This document shows positions 1 to 8,976 of a DNA stretch of 64,000 nt, one piece after another. The notes under the pieces are model-generated. The model saw only the letters and a list, made by a program, of their open reading frames with translations. It did no database searches and had not been told where the DNA came from. This DNA is from Bacillus sp. B15-48 (lineage in GTDB: Bacteria; Bacillota; Bacilli; Bacillales; Cytobacillaceae), in NCBI RefSeq assembly GCF_016879755.1, contig NZ_WOFU01000007.1, positions 150,196-214,195 of the forward strand, read 5' to 3'. Position numbers and translations under genes: made by a program. Each line of letters begins with the position of its first letter. The first letter of the stretch is position 1.

Positions 1-611
1 TCCACTTCTTCGGCGCCTTCTACCCATTCAGCAACTTTGTCGCTATTTTCTTCAACCCATTTAGCAGCAGCCTCTGCCGGATCGGTTCCTTCTTGAATCT
101 CAACCATGACAGTAGCCATATCATCTGGAGTCCAGAAAAATTGGTCTAACACTGTGTAGGCACTTGGCTGATCATCCTTCAACCCTGGACGTACAAATGT
201 TTCAATTGTTTCTTCTTCACCATAAATTCCTTTTGAATCTTCAAGATATTTCAAATCATACTTGGCAAACTTCCAGTGAGGTGTCCAGCCAGTCACAATG
301 ATTGGTTCTTCCCTGTCATATGCCTTTCGAAGCTCTGAAGCCATGGCAGCTGAAGATGACTCTACTAGGTTCCAATCTGCTAAATTTTCATATTCTACTA
401 GAGCAGTTTGTGTCGCTTGCATAATCCCCGCTCCTGGTTCAATTCCGATAATCTTATAATCTACTTGTTCACCAATTGATTCTGTGCTGTTAGTATCTGT
501 ATCCGTTCCTTCCTCATTTGCATCCCCTGAACTTTGCTCTGAATTTCCACATGCTGCTAACAGCAAGGCGAGAAGCAATACAATTGAAAGTACTACCCTT
601 TTCTTAAACAT
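1..611 (-). CDS. opuAC: Glycine betaine ABC transporter substrate-binding lipoprotein, partial (C-terminus off the left edge)
   Basis: This is the extracellular binding protein that captures glycine betaine or a related compatible solute for the OpuA importer. The first 21 residues form a lipoprotein signal peptide: basic MFKKR, a hydrophobic run, then a lipobox LLAAC with Cys21 as the lipid anchor. An acidic, Ser/Thr-rich linker follows. The body then reads like the OpuAC/ProX family, with a VTGWTPHW segment typical of betaine-binding aromatic residues. It lies 12 bp downstream of opuAB and is the last gene of opuAA-opuAB-opuAC. About 203 codons are visible; the rest lies outside the window. 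Substrate preference among betaine, proline betaine or choline cannot be decided here. Confidence 0.88.
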   Translation of the reverse strand, partial: MFKKRVVLSIVLLLALLLAACGNSEQSSGDANEEGTDTDTNSTESIGEQVDYKIIGIEPGAGIMQATQTALVEYENLADWNLVESSSAAMASELRKAYDREEPIIVTGWTPHWKFAKYDLKYLEDSKGIYGEEETIETFVRPGLKDDQPSAYTVLDQFFWTPDDMATVMVEIQEGTDPAEAAAKWVEENSDKVAEWVEGAEEV

Positions 612-623
612 AAAAATTCCTCC

Positions 624-1454
624 CTATTTTTGTTTTGGTTTTCCTATATTTTGAGAAAGTCGATCTAACACAATGGCTAAAATAACGATTGCGAGACCAG
701 CCTCAAACCCAATTCCAACTTTAACTTGAGCTACGGCGCGATACACATCCGCCCCAAGCCCAGGCGCACCAACTAATGACGATATAACGACCATAGATAA
801 GGAAAGCATGACACTTTGGTTAATTCCTGCCATAATCGTTGGGGTCGCTAATGGTAGCTGTACTTTAAACAACCTTTGTGTAGTGCTTGAACCAAAAGCG
901 TTCGCCGCTTCCACTAAATCTTCAGGTACTTGGCGAATCCCTAGATTTGTTAGTCGAATCGTTGGCGGCATCGCAAAGATAACAGAGGCGATAACGCCGG
1001 GAACCATCCCAATTCCAAAGAAGAGTATCGCAGGGATTAAGTATACAAAGGCCGGCATCGTCTGCATAAAATCGAGAATCGGTGTAATCACTTTTCTAGC
1101 ACGGTCACTTAATGACATCCACACCCCAATTGGCACCCCAATCACAATCGAAATAACAACTGAGGTTAGCACGAGTGCTAGTGTGTCAATCATCCCTTCC
1201 CAATAGCCTAAATTATTGATTAACCAAAGCCCAACTCCAGTAAATAAAGCCGTCGTCCATCGACTTAACCATAAAGCAAGTCCTGCAAAGATAATAATAA
1301 ATAAAATCGGTGGAATAGAGGCTAAAATGAAGACAATAAAATCAACAAAGTTGCCAATTGCTTCAGAAATCAAATCAAATAACGGCTCCAATTTGTCTGT
1401 TAGAAAATCGACAAACGTATCAACCCAGTCAGCTAGAGGTATTTTCGATATCAT
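624..1454 (-). CDS. opuAB: Glycine betaine ABC transporter permease
   Basis: This is the membrane-spanning subunit of the OpuA osmoprotectant importer. The 276-residue protein has about six to seven hydrophobic segments and the conserved permease loop (EAANAFGSS...LFKVQLPLA) that docks on the ATPase; family members are close to 280 residues. I start it at the ATG giving MISKIPLADW, because a GAGG Shine-Dalgarno sits nine bases upstream and the family begins with a similar RIPLAD segment. An upstream in-frame ATG (1490) would overlap opuAA by 35 bp. With the chosen start, opuAA stops one base before opuAB begins, which fits translational coupling. Confidence 0.9.
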   Translation of the reverse strand: MISKIPLADWVDTFVDFLTDKLEPLFDLISEAIGNFVDFIVFILASIPPILFIIIFAGLALWLSRWTTALFTGVGLWLINNLGYWEGMIDTLALVLTSVVISIVIGVPIGVWMSLSDRARKVITPILDFMQTMPAFVYLIPAILFFGIGMVPGVIASVIFAMPPTIRLTNLGIRQVPEDLVEAANAFGSSTTQRLFKVQLPLATPTIMAGINQSVMLSLSMVVISSLVGAPGLGADVYRAVAQVKVGIGFEAGLAIVILAIVLDRLSQNIGKPKQK

Positions 1455-1455
1455 T

Positions 1456-2664
1456 TCATTTTTCCTCGCTTCCGTTAAGTTGAATTTCATTTCCCGCTAG
1501 AGCTGCAAGAACAGCACCGCGAACAATGATTCCTAACAGGCGATGATTTTCATCAATAACCGTCAGCGGTATTGAAGTCGTAGCTACCTGTTCCAGCAAA
1601 TCAGCTATCAATGTATCTGGGGATACAGTAGGGATTTCACGAATCATTACTTCTCCAAGCGTCTTGCCATTTTTTACGGCTTCAGATGCATCTTGGGCCG
1701 TTACAGCGCCAATAAGTTTTTGTTTTTTATCAACTATGTACACACTAGAAATTCCTGCATCCTTCATGATTTGCAGCGCAACTCTCGGACCACGATCAAA
1801 CAATATTTTCTCTGGTCGCTTCATAACATGTGATGCGGTCAAGACTTTAGACAAATCAACATCTTCGACAAAACGTTCCACATAATCATTCGCTGGATTC
1901 ATTAAAATTTCCTCAGCCGTACCTACTTGGACAATTGATCCATCTTTCATTAAGGCAATACGGTCGCCGAGTCGTAATGCTTCATCGAGATCATGCGTAA
2001 TAAAGATGATCGTTTTTTCCATTTTTTCCTGAAGCTCTAATAATTCATTTTGCATATCTTTACGAATCAACGGGTCAAGAGCGCTAAATGCTTCATCCAT
2101 TAATAAAATATCTGGGTCGTTCGCAAGAGCTCGTGCTAAGCCAACTCGCTGTTGCATTCCTCCACTTAACTCACTTGGATAACTATTCTCATACCCTTTT
2201 AAACCGACAAGTTCTAAAGCTTCCATCGCTTTTTCTTTACGCAAATGTTTTTCAGTACCTTTTATCTCCAAACCATATTCCGTATTATTAAGTACCGTAC
2301 GATGTGGAAAAAGAGCAAATCGCTGAAAAACCATACTCAACTTTGTTCGGCGGACTTCTCTCAATTGCTCAGGCTTCATTTTAACGATATCTTGGCCATC
2401 TATTAAAACCTGGCCATCCGTTGGATCGGTTAACCGATTAAACATGCGAACTAAGGTAGATTTCCCACTGCCTGAAAGACCCATAATGACAAATATTTCT
2501 CCAGGCATAACTTCAAAACTGGCCTTACTAACTCCTATAGTCATCCCCGTTTTTTCCAAAATATGTTTTTTCGTCATGCCTTCATTCAGCATTTTTAATC
2601 CTTGCTGTGGTGATTTACCGAATATTTTTGTCACATTACGGACTTCTATTTTTGCCCGACTCAT
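1456..2664 (-). CDS. opuAA: Glycine betaine ABC transporter ATP-binding protein with CBS domains
   Basis: This is the ATPase that powers the OpuA importer. Walker A GLSGSGKST is at residues 62-70, the ABC signature LSGGMQQRV at about 166-174 and Walker B ILLMDEAFSALD at about 186-197. A pair of CBS domains fills roughly residues 280-395; in this family CBS domains sense ionic strength at the membrane and gate transport. Its 402 residues are close to the usual length. The start ATG has a strong GGAGGTG Shine-Dalgarno. First gene of the opuA operon. In Bacillus this operon is induced by high osmolarity, but I could not pick out a convincing promoter in the AT-rich upstream region. Confidence 0.92.
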   Translation of the reverse strand: MSRAKIEVRNVTKIFGKSPQQGLKMLNEGMTKKHILEKTGMTIGVSKASFEVMPGEIFVIMGLSGSGKSTLVRMFNRLTDPTDGQVLIDGQDIVKMKPEQLREVRRTKLSMVFQRFALFPHRTVLNNTEYGLEIKGTEKHLRKEKAMEALELVGLKGYENSYPSELSGGMQQRVGLARALANDPDILLMDEAFSALDPLIRKDMQNELLELQEKMEKTIIFITHDLDEALRLGDRIALMKDGSIVQVGTAEEILMNPANDYVERFVEDVDLSKVLTASHVMKRPEKILFDRGPRVALQIMKDAGISSVYIVDKKQKLIGAVTAQDASEAVKNGKTLGEVMIREIPTVSPDTLIADLLEQVATTSIPLTVIDENHRLLGIIVRGAVLAALAGNEIQLNGSEEK

Positions 2665-3051
2665 ATGTTCACCTCCATTTTTCAGTAGAAAGTTATATAA
2701 AAATAACGTTCAATTGCTCACTCTTTTTAAGTCTAGCGATAAAAAAATTGTTTCACAAATTGGAAAAATGACCGTATTCTGGAAAATAACCATCTAAACC
2801 CTAACTTGAAGAGTATAACTAGAACGTTCTCAAGAATCATCTATCAACCTCCAAAATCCGCCATTTTTCGATAAGTATAAGTATGAATCGTCATAGTTTA
2901 TTAACATTTAAACCTATAATTTTACAGATATATCTTATTTGTTTTTACATAAAACTTTCATGAGTAGAAGAGAAGATGCCTTTCCTTCTAGTTGAAATAA
3001 AAAAAAGCAAGCCTGAGAGCTTACTTTTTTTGTGAAATTATCAACCGGTTC
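2665..3051. other. Intergenic region upstream of opuA
   Basis: This 387-bp AT-rich gap lies between opuAA and the gene ending at 3052. It should contain the opuA promoter, but I see no clear -35/-10 pair or known regulatory motif. The only clear element is the terminator at 2997-3026. Confidence 0.5.
2997..3026 (-). terminator. Rho-independent terminator of the AOR operon
   Basis: On the minus strand AAGTAAGC pairs with GCTTGCTT (one G-U pair) around a six-base loop and is followed by eight T. It lies 26 bp after the stop codon of the last gene of the oxidoreductase operon. Confidence 0.8.
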
Positions 3052-3450
3052 TTATTGTCCTACTTTTTGATTTTGAACAAGTGATTGACATTGTTTGATT
3101 CGCTCTTCTAATAGCTGCTTAATTGGGCCAATTGTATCAGCATAGCAACTTCCTTTTTCTATTTCTTCGGCAATTGCATCCGATAATTCTTGATCTTCAT
3201 ACATATTTTCAACCCAAGTTCTCAATTTAGTAAAATCTAAGTAATGTATCGTTCCTCCTCCACCAAGAGTCGTTAAACTTTCAACTGAACTAAAATGCAA
3301 AAAATCTTTCGCTTCAACTAGCCCTGTAATATAAACTGGGGTTCCACCTGACATTGCATGATATTTTACCCCTTGTAGATGATGAGTAAAATCAATTTCA
3401 GATAAAAGTTTAGTTGCCATTTGTGTAGATATTTCTGAGAATCTCCCCAT
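3052..3450 (-). CDS. Uncharacterised 132-residue protein, last gene of the AOR operon
   Basis: I do not recognise this protein. It is a soluble, acidic 132-residue polypeptide without signal peptide or membrane segment. It has a glycine patch (TLGGGGT, about residues 61-67) and a C-terminal helical stretch. The ATG follows the stop codon of the AOR-like gene by one base, so the two are almost certainly co-transcribed and translationally coupled. A strong terminator follows. Its position suggests an assembly, cofactor-insertion or small accessory subunit of the tungsten enzyme, comparable in place to the unexplained small proteins in the E. coli ydh operon. That role is inference from context only. 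Confidence 0.75.
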   Translation of the reverse strand: MGRFSEISTQMATKLLSEIDFTHHLQGVKYHAMSGGTPVYITGLVEAKDFLHFSSVESLTTLGGGGTIHYLDFTKLRTWVENMYEDQELSDAIAEEIEKGSCYADTIGPIKQLLEERIKQCQSLVQNQKVGQ

Positions 3451-3451
3451 C

Positions 3452-5530
3452 TTAATTACCTAGCTTTCCTTGTTTTTCTAGTTCATCCGCAACATAGCCT
3501 AAACCTAACTCTTCTAGCGTACTGCGTTTTGGCCACCCTGTCTTTGGATCCCAACCTTCAAACGAATAATACTTCGTTTTCCATTCCTCATATTTTTCTT
3601 CATCTAACACTCGACCGATTCCATCATCATACGACCACTCACCATCGATGAACATTGTCGCTTTATACGGTGATTCATTCGGTACTTTATACACATAACC
3701 TGATAAAACTTCCATATCCCTATGTCTACCTTGCAATATATAAATCGCTCGGTCCAAGTTCCATATTTTTGACCCGATTTTCATTCCGTCTTCAAAGGTG
3801 ATGTTCTGTCCAGTCACTGCATTATAGAATAATGGTTCAGCATCAGGAGTAAACCCTTTATAATCTTCTTGGTTAAGGTTAATTAAATCTGGCCATGCCC
3901 AATCACAGTATCCAAGTGAATTCTTCCAGAATAAGTTATAACCTTTTATCCATGAAATCATTTTCACTTTATTCTCTGAATAAATATTCTCTTCACTATA
4001 ATCCAATAGCATCGGATCTTTATAAGGGACTAACGCTTCTGCTGCCAGATTTACAACCTGTTCAGCTGACATGAGCGGTTCCTCCCCAAGGAGCATGCCA
4101 ATAAACGGAATCCAATGAATGTACCAGTTCAATGCATGGTCATTGAAATCCCGGTCGCCCAATATTGACGCATAACTCCATTCCACTTCGATTCGTGGAT
4201 CATAATGTTCTGGATAACCCCAGAACGTAATCCGAAGCAATCCAGTTTCAATATCTTCTAACCGGCCCCATTTTTCTGCAGCTTGATACAATCCTTCTGC
4301 TAAGTCAGCTCCGATATCCTCGCGATTAGCAATCGCTTTCATTAAAGCATTATAGAAGTCTGGACTATCTTGACGATCGAACGGTAAATTTGTATGGATT
4401 TCTTTTCCTGGCCCTAATACACCCATCTTATAAAGGTTTTTCAGCCAAGGAAAACCAACACTTAAAACGAAATTATTAATCCCTAGCCTTTGCATCGATT
4501 CTGTTGCCGCATGCTGTGCCTCTGGATTAGCTCCAGCAAAAGCAATATCAACACAGGTTGATTCATTCGTTCGGCCAGACTCGCTATTTCTTCTACAGTT
4601 AACAAAGCAACCTACACAGCCTTTAGGTCTCGATTTTTCATTTGATTGTAAAAAGAAAGCGCCGGGACCTGCAAAGCCAGGAGAACGATACGATAAGTTT
4701 GTCAATGCATACGGCATTCCCCATGGTGCAATTTCGGTTGGATCTTCATGAGTGCTTTTTCTCAATGGCTTATCGACATCGTATCTTCTTTTTTGTAAGG
4801 CGATACGCGCTTCTAATAATACACTTGGATCGGCCACTTCTACACTTCCGGTCCCTAATACACTAATTGCCTTTAGGTTTTTCGAGCCCCATATAGCACC
4901 AAATCCTCCTTGTCCAGCGCCATTTCCAGAACCATGCACTAAGGAAGCATAGGTGACTAGATTTTCACCGGCTGGTCCGTTTGCAAGTACTGCTGGTTTT
5001 TGTGTTGTTCTGCCTGTGTCTCTAGATGTCCCTACTTCATGCCATTGATTAAAATTCTTTTCAACTTCACCTTGAATTAATTCTTGTGTTTCCCAAGTAT
5101 CCTTTCCCCATAAACCATTTGCATCTTTAATCTCAATGTTATTATTTCGAATATCGATCCAAACGGGCTTATCAGCTTTTCCCTCAATCACTATGCCGTC
5201 CCATCCTGCGAATTTTAGCATTGCTGCAAATTGTCCGCCAAAATTAGATCGTGTGAACCATCCCTTAGGGTGGGCTTGCACACCTATTCCCTGTACTTCT
5301 GTTCTTCCAGCAGCAGCAGGGGCGATCGTTCCGACGAGAGGTGAAGTCATGATGGTGACAACATTTTTCGGATCTAACCCATCAACTGTTTTATCCTCAC
5401 ATAAATCCCAGAAAAGGGCAGACCCAATCCCATGTCCTCCTCCCCATTGCTCATATTTCTTCGTATCTATAATAGAAGTTTCTTTTGTCGTTAAATTGAT
5501 CCTTAAGATTTTGCCTGTATAGCCATTCAT
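3452..5530 (-). CDS. Aldehyde:ferredoxin oxidoreductase (AOR)-family tungsten/molybdenum enzyme
   Basis: This 692-residue protein belongs to the AOR family, whose members use a tungsten (or molybdenum) bis-pyranopterin and one [4Fe-4S] cluster to oxidise aldehydes or reduce acids and related compounds. It begins with the typical GYTGKILRINLTT and a GGHG pterin-binding segment. The cluster ligands are visible as CxxCxxxC at about Cys305, 308 and 312, plus a distal Cys near 542 (NSLGYC). No signal peptide is present. The neighbours are a Tat-exported Fe-S protein and a cytochrome b rather than a plain ferredoxin, so electrons probably pass to or from the membrane quinone pool, as proposed for E. 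coli YdhV. The substrate is unknown; the pterin oxidoreductase assignment is firm. Confidence 0.88.
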   Translation of the reverse strand: MNGYTGKILRINLTTKETSIIDTKKYEQWGGGHGIGSALFWDLCEDKTVDGLDPKNVVTIMTSPLVGTIAPAAAGRTEVQGIGVQAHPKGWFTRSNFGGQFAAMLKFAGWDGIVIEGKADKPVWIDIRNNNIEIKDANGLWGKDTWETQELIQGEVEKNFNQWHEVGTSRDTGRTTQKPAVLANGPAGENLVTYASLVHGSGNGAGQGGFGAIWGSKNLKAISVLGTGSVEVADPSVLLEARIALQKRRYDVDKPLRKSTHEDPTEIAPWGMPYALTNLSYRSPGFAGPGAFFLQSNEKSRPKGCVGCFVNCRRNSESGRTNESTCVDIAFAGANPEAQHAATESMQRLGINNFVLSVGFPWLKNLYKMGVLGPGKEIHTNLPFDRQDSPDFYNALMKAIANREDIGADLAEGLYQAAEKWGRLEDIETGLLRITFWGYPEHYDPRIEVEWSYASILGDRDFNDHALNWYIHWIPFIGMLLGEEPLMSAEQVVNLAAEALVPYKDPMLLDYSEENIYSENKVKMISWIKGYNLFWKNSLGYCDWAWPDLINLNQEDYKGFTPDAEPLFYNAVTGQNITFEDGMKIGSKIWNLDRAIYILQGRHRDMEVLSGYVYKVPNESPYKATMFIDGEWSYDDGIGRVLDEEKYEEWKTKYYSFEGWDPKTGWPKRSTLEELGLGYVADELEKQGKLGN

Positions 5531-5572
5531 CCTTTTGTTCCCTCCATTATGTTGTTTAGTTTATTTCCTCCT

Positions 5573-6247
5573 TTATTCAGAAACAATTCCTAAGCGGCCC
5601 CACTCTTTTGTACGGAGATTCACGTCATAACCAGAACTGCCGTTTTGGATTGGGATTTCGCTTGTAAATTTAATTGCTTGCATAGGACAAGAGGACACAC
5701 ATGCTTGCTTACCACTTGGACCACCTTCCTCATTCCAGTAAGGTGTATTTACACAAAGATCACATTTCTGTGCATGTCTATCCTCAAAATTCCATATAAT
5801 CCGACTAGGAGTATACGGACATGCTTCAATACATTTTTGGCAACCGATACACTTTTCTTCATCAATAAGCCGAACATTCGCATTTTTAGGATCAGGATGG
5901 TTGGCCAAGGTTGGGCAGACTTCTACACAAGGAGCACTTGGACATTGTCGACACATGTTCATTGCGATATCATTCGGATAGTGGGCAAAGTTATCCTGGG
6001 TAATTTGAATACGTGATAAAGATGGGTTTGACCTGCCTTCATGAGCAAGTGAACAAGCCATCATACACGTCATACATCCAGCACATTTTTTTGTATCGAC
6101 GACGATGTAACCTTCGGAAGCTGCAAAGGCAACAACACCGTCACCGAGATCAAACCATCCTCCAACTAATGTTCCAATCCCTAAAGCTGCAAGGGTCGAA
6201 CTACCATATTTAATAAAGTCTCTACGGGAGAATTCCTTGTTACTCAT
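5573..6247 (-). CDS. Tat-exported four-cluster Fe-S electron-transfer subunit
   Basis: This 224-residue protein resembles DmsB/HybA/FdnH-type ferredoxin subunits. The N-terminus SRRDFIK followed by a hydrophobic stretch is a twin-arginine signal. Four cysteine groups follow: CAGCMTCMMAC, CRQCPSAPC..C, CIGCQKCIEAC and CDLC..C..C, enough for four [4Fe-4S] clusters. I start it at the ATG giving MSNKEFSRRDF, preceded by AAGGAGTGGAG; the longer in-frame version adds 31 residues ahead of the Tat signal and lacks such a site. It probably wires the AOR-like catalytic subunit to the cytochrome b encoded upstream. The Tat signal is odd because the catalytic subunit has none; co-export or membrane anchoring by the signal are both possible. 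Confidence 0.88.
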   Translation of the reverse strand: MSNKEFSRRDFIKYGSSTLAALGIGTLVGGWFDLGDGVVAFAASEGYIVVDTKKCAGCMTCMMACSLAHEGRSNPSLSRIQITQDNFAHYPNDIAMNMCRQCPSAPCVEVCPTLANHPDPKNANVRLIDEEKCIGCQKCIEACPYTPSRIIWNFEDRHAQKCDLCVNTPYWNEEGGPSGKQACVSSCPMQAIKFTSEIPIQNGSSGYDVNLRTKEWGRLGIVSE

Positions 6248-6297
6248 TTCTCCACTCCTTCCATATCTTGTTGTATCTATTTCACTTTGACAGGATA

Positions 6298-7170
6298 TTA
6301 ACTTGCTGAATCCTTTTGTTTTTGAATTTCTTCGTACCATTTTTCATGATGATGCTTAACATATTTTTCAGTAACTTTTCCTGTAATCATTGAACGCAAT
6401 AGTGGCCAAGAAGGAGGAATAATTGCTGCTGCAAATACATGAGCAAGTAACATTAACGTCATGTAGATGGCAAAAACACCGTGGAAAAAGGTCATCACTC
6501 CCATTAAACCTCCTGGTAAAGACCATAAATGCGCGAATGTTTTTACAATTCCTGTAAGTGTTATTCCACCTATGCCGATAATCCACATTGGAAAAACAAC
6601 ACGTTCGGCAGCCAAAAATTTCTCTTCTTTAGGGGCCTTACCTTTAAAAAACATCACTTTATAGTGGCCAATCATCGCCTTAAGGTCGCCTTTTTTAGGC
6701 ATCATATGTTTGATTTCTCCTGTAAACAATCCTTTTGTAACATAATAACTGGCACCAAAAAGGAAAAATAGAACTCCGATAAAATGCATATTCATGGCAA
6801 ATCCAATCATTTCGACCGACTGAACGGTTCTTGGGATAAATAATGTTCCTAGTACTAATCCAGTAATAATTAAAATCACAATCCCAAGCGCATTCGTCCA
6901 ATGTTGTAAAAACATGACTTCATCATGTCGTTCAACTTTTCCATCCTTGAATTCATCTTTTCGTTGGTAATGATTCAGTGTTCCTAAAAACACACCAATT
7001 AAAGCAGCGACTGGGAGTGCCACCACTGACGTATCAAATAATAATTGATACGTCTCTGTTCCTGACAGGCCCGGACGCAAAACATATAATTTAGCCGCAT
7101 CATAGGCCCAGTATGTAAAGGCTGCTAAAACAGCGAGTATTGCGAATGCAATTTGTAGTCTCTTTCCCAC
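6298..7170 (-). CDS. Membrane cytochrome b subunit (FdnI/formate-dehydrogenase gamma type)
   Basis: This is the likely quinone-reactive membrane anchor of the AOR-type complex. At least four to five hydrophobic helices are visible, with candidate haem-ligating histidines in HWTNALGIVILI, MHFIGVLFFLFG and HGVFAIYM...LLAHVF. This pattern matches the b-type cytochrome subunits of formate dehydrogenase and thiosulfate reductase. I prefer the GTG at 7170 (VGKRLQIAF), six bases after AGAGGTGG, giving about 290 residues; an ATG start at 7239 would add a polar 23-residue extension with no good ribosome site. It is the first gene of the operon, 50 bp before the Fe-S gene. Confidence 0.83.
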   Translation of the reverse strand: MGKRLQIAFAILAVLAAFTYWAYDAAKLYVLRPGLSGTETYQLLFDTSVVALPVAALIGVFLGTLNHYQRKDEFKDGKVERHDEVMFLQHWTNALGIVILIITGLVLGTLFIPRTVQSVEMIGFAMNMHFIGVLFFLFGASYYVTKGLFTGEIKHMMPKKGDLKAMIGHYKVMFFKGKAPKEEKFLAAERVVFPMWIIGIGGITLTGIVKTFAHLWSLPGGLMGVMTFFHGVFAIYMTLMLLAHVFAAAIIPPSWPLLRSMITGKVTEKYVKHHHEKWYEEIQKQKDSAS

Positions 7171-7292
7171 TTTCCCCACCTCTTTCTTTCTATTTTCTGC
7201 TACTCTCGATTGCCTTCCCCTACTATCTCCCCCTAACACACACCGATTGCGTTTACATTCATACGTTAAAACTTAACTCTATCTAAACAATA

Positions 7293-7352
7293 AAAAACCA
7301 ATGATTTAATAGAATGACAGAAAAGTTGCCATTCACTAAACCATTGGTTTTT
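7293..7352 (-). terminator. Terminator after the DUF2294 gene
   Basis: AAAAACCAATG pairs with CATTGGTTTTT across a 38-base loop that contains a second short stem (GAATG/CATTC). The hairpin separates the DUF2294 gene from the AOR operon promoter region. Confidence 0.65.
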
Positions 7353-7382
7353 ATTAGAGCTACCTATAGGTGTCTCCTTTAA

Positions 7383-7847
7383 CTACCAATCTATCGATTT
7401 ATTTACTTCTATTAATAATTGATCAAAAATCATGATGTGAATCCAAAGATCTTTATTAGAATCAATGTCATATGTTTGATGAATACAACGTGACCCTAAC
7501 TGCTCTTCGAAATAAGTGACATTTTCCACCGCAAATTGTTTGGAAAGCAGCTGGCGTGATTCTTTAATTAACTTACTTCCTTTTGGCGTCTTCGCAATAT
7601 GTTTTTCAGGGCTTGTTAAAAAGCCTTGGCCACGGATAATGACCATATCATTCCATATAATCACTTTCGTACTATCGGCACCTTTTCCGATAATGCCTTT
7701 AAAATACTTTTCTAAATAGATCTTAAACTCATGCTGTAGATGTCTTCTTTGTTCGTATGATAACTTACAATTTCTAACTTTCTTGTCATGCAGGTAATTT
7801 TCAGACGCCAATTCTCCTTTTTCTTGAGGATAAACTGTATATGTCAT
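7383..7847 (-). CDS. DUF2294-type protein
   Basis: A soluble 154-residue protein that I tentatively place in DUF2294, on the basis of a central WNDMVIIRGQGFLTSPE segment and a conserved RQLLSKQF...VEN..YFEE stretch; the family has no firm function. I start it at the ATG giving MTYTVYPQ, preceded by a strong GGAGGGGG; an ATG 30 codons upstream lacks a site. It stands alone between two terminators, flanked by a tungsten oxidoreductase operon and a sulfur-relay operon. DUF2294 genes are often seen near redox and molybdo/tungsto-enzyme genes, so a link to cofactor handling is possible but unproven. Confidence 0.7.
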   Translation of the reverse strand: MTYTVYPQEKGELASENYLHDKKVRNCKLSYEQRRHLQHEFKIYLEKYFKGIIGKGADSTKVIIWNDMVIIRGQGFLTSPEKHIAKTPKGSKLIKESRQLLSKQFAVENVTYFEEQLGSRCIHQTYDIDSNKDLWIHIMIFDQLLIEVNKSIDW

Positions 7848-8111
7848 TTTCCCCCTCCTACCACTATTGGTAGCCCTTCCAAAATACTGCTTTGACATTT
7901 CTAAGCTCGCCGATCGGCTAGTTTTCTTTATGTTCATTCTTTTCTATATATTTTCATCCTAATATGAAGAAGGCTTTTGTTCAGCAATATTAATCACTCT
8001 TACTGAAAGAAAATTACCGAATCCGTTCATTTCAAGCTAATTTTTTTACATTTTGTTAAATTTTTATGAACCCGGTTCGAATATTTGATAACTGTAATCA
8101 AATAATTCCTC

Positions 8112-8137
8112 AAAAAAAATAGGCTGCTTAAGCCTAA
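8112..8137 (-). terminator. Terminator of the TauE/sulfur operon
   Basis: On the minus strand TAGGCT and AGCCTA pair around a five-base loop and are followed by eight T. It lies directly after the stop codon of the TauE-family gene. Confidence 0.8.
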
Positions 8138-8142
8138 TCTGA

Positions 8143-8925
8143 TTAAAGAATATCAATCCAAATGTTCATTGCTGTAGCAAGAATCAGTACTGCTAAAATC
8201 ACTTGTAAAACCTTCGTATTTATTTTTTTGCCAACTATTGCTCCAAAGGGAGAGGCAATTAAGCTTGCTATAACCATAATTCCTGCCGGGAAATAATCTA
8301 CTTGACCAGTTGTGATTTTCCCTACCGTTGCTCCAATTGAGGATATTAACGTAATCGCTAAAGAAGAGGCAATTGTCATCCTTGTCGGGATCTTTAAAAC
8401 AACCAACATAATTGGGACGAGTAAAAAGGCGCCAGCAGCACCGACAATTCCTGCTCCTACACCGACAACTAGAGAAAGCGAGGCAGCAAGCCATTTATTA
8501 AACGTAACTTGCTCAAGCGGAATCTCATCAATTCCTTTCTTAGGAATAAACATCATCACCGCCGCAATTAACGCTAATATTCCATATATAAAGTTAATTC
8601 CACCTTCTGACATCATTTTTGAGCCGTATCCACCGATAAAGCTTCCAATTAAAATACTTATCCCCATATAAGCAATTAATGATTTATTTAAATAGCCGCC
8701 TTTTCGGTAGGCCCACACCCCGCCAATTGTCGCAAAAAAGACTTGCACGGCACTTATTCCTGAAACTTCATGGGCAGTAAACGCCGCAAACCCAAGTGCT
8801 GGTGGAATATATAGCAGCATTGGATATTTAATAATTGAACCGCCTATTCCAAGCATACCCGAGATAAAGGATCCGATAAATCCAATCAGAAAAATTGTAA
8901 GGATAAATCCAAACTCCACCGCCAT
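8143..8925 (-). CDS. TauE/SafE-family sulfite or sulfoacetate exporter
   Basis: This 260-residue integral membrane protein has about eight hydrophobic helices. The N-terminal [18 protein letters not shown] motif and the repeated [15 protein letters not shown] motif are characteristic of the TauE/SafE (YfcA) family, which exports sulfur-containing anions such as sulfite, or transports thiosulfate. It follows the tusA gene by 51 bp but is separated from it by a terminator-like hairpin, so it may be expressed at a lower or conditional level. A GGAGGGGAGG site precedes the ATG. In the context of sulfane-sulfur genes, the likely job is disposal of sulfite or thiosulfate formed by persulfide oxidation. 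Confidence 0.88.
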   Translation of the reverse strand: MAVEFGFILTIFLIGFIGSFISGMLGIGGSIIKYPMLLYIPPALGFAAFTAHEVSGISAVQVFFATIGGVWAYRKGGYLNKSLIAYMGISILIGSFIGGYGSKMMSEGGINFIYGILALIAAVMMFIPKKGIDEIPLEQVTFNKWLAASLSLVVGVGAGIVGAAGAFLLVPIMLVVLKIPTRMTIASSLAITLISSIGATVGKITTGQVDYFPAGIMVIASLIASPFGAIVGKKINTKVLQVILAVLILATAMNIWIDIL

Positions 8926-8943
8926 AGTAACCTCCCCTCCTTT

Positions 8944-8969
8944 AAAAAAAGGAACCGAGATGGTTCCTC
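8944..8969 (-). terminator. Terminator or attenuator between tusA-like and TauE genes
   Basis: A perfect seven-base stem AGGAACC/GGTTCCT with a five-base loop is followed on the minus strand by seven T. It lies between two genes that look like one functional unit. Confidence 0.75.
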
Positions 8970-8976
8970 TATAAAA

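Noticed and set aside
7361..7375. ACCTATAGGT palindrome as a fifth CstR-like operator
   Set aside because: The half-site spacing differs from the TACC-N6-GGTA pattern, and it lies inside the end of a different transcription unit.
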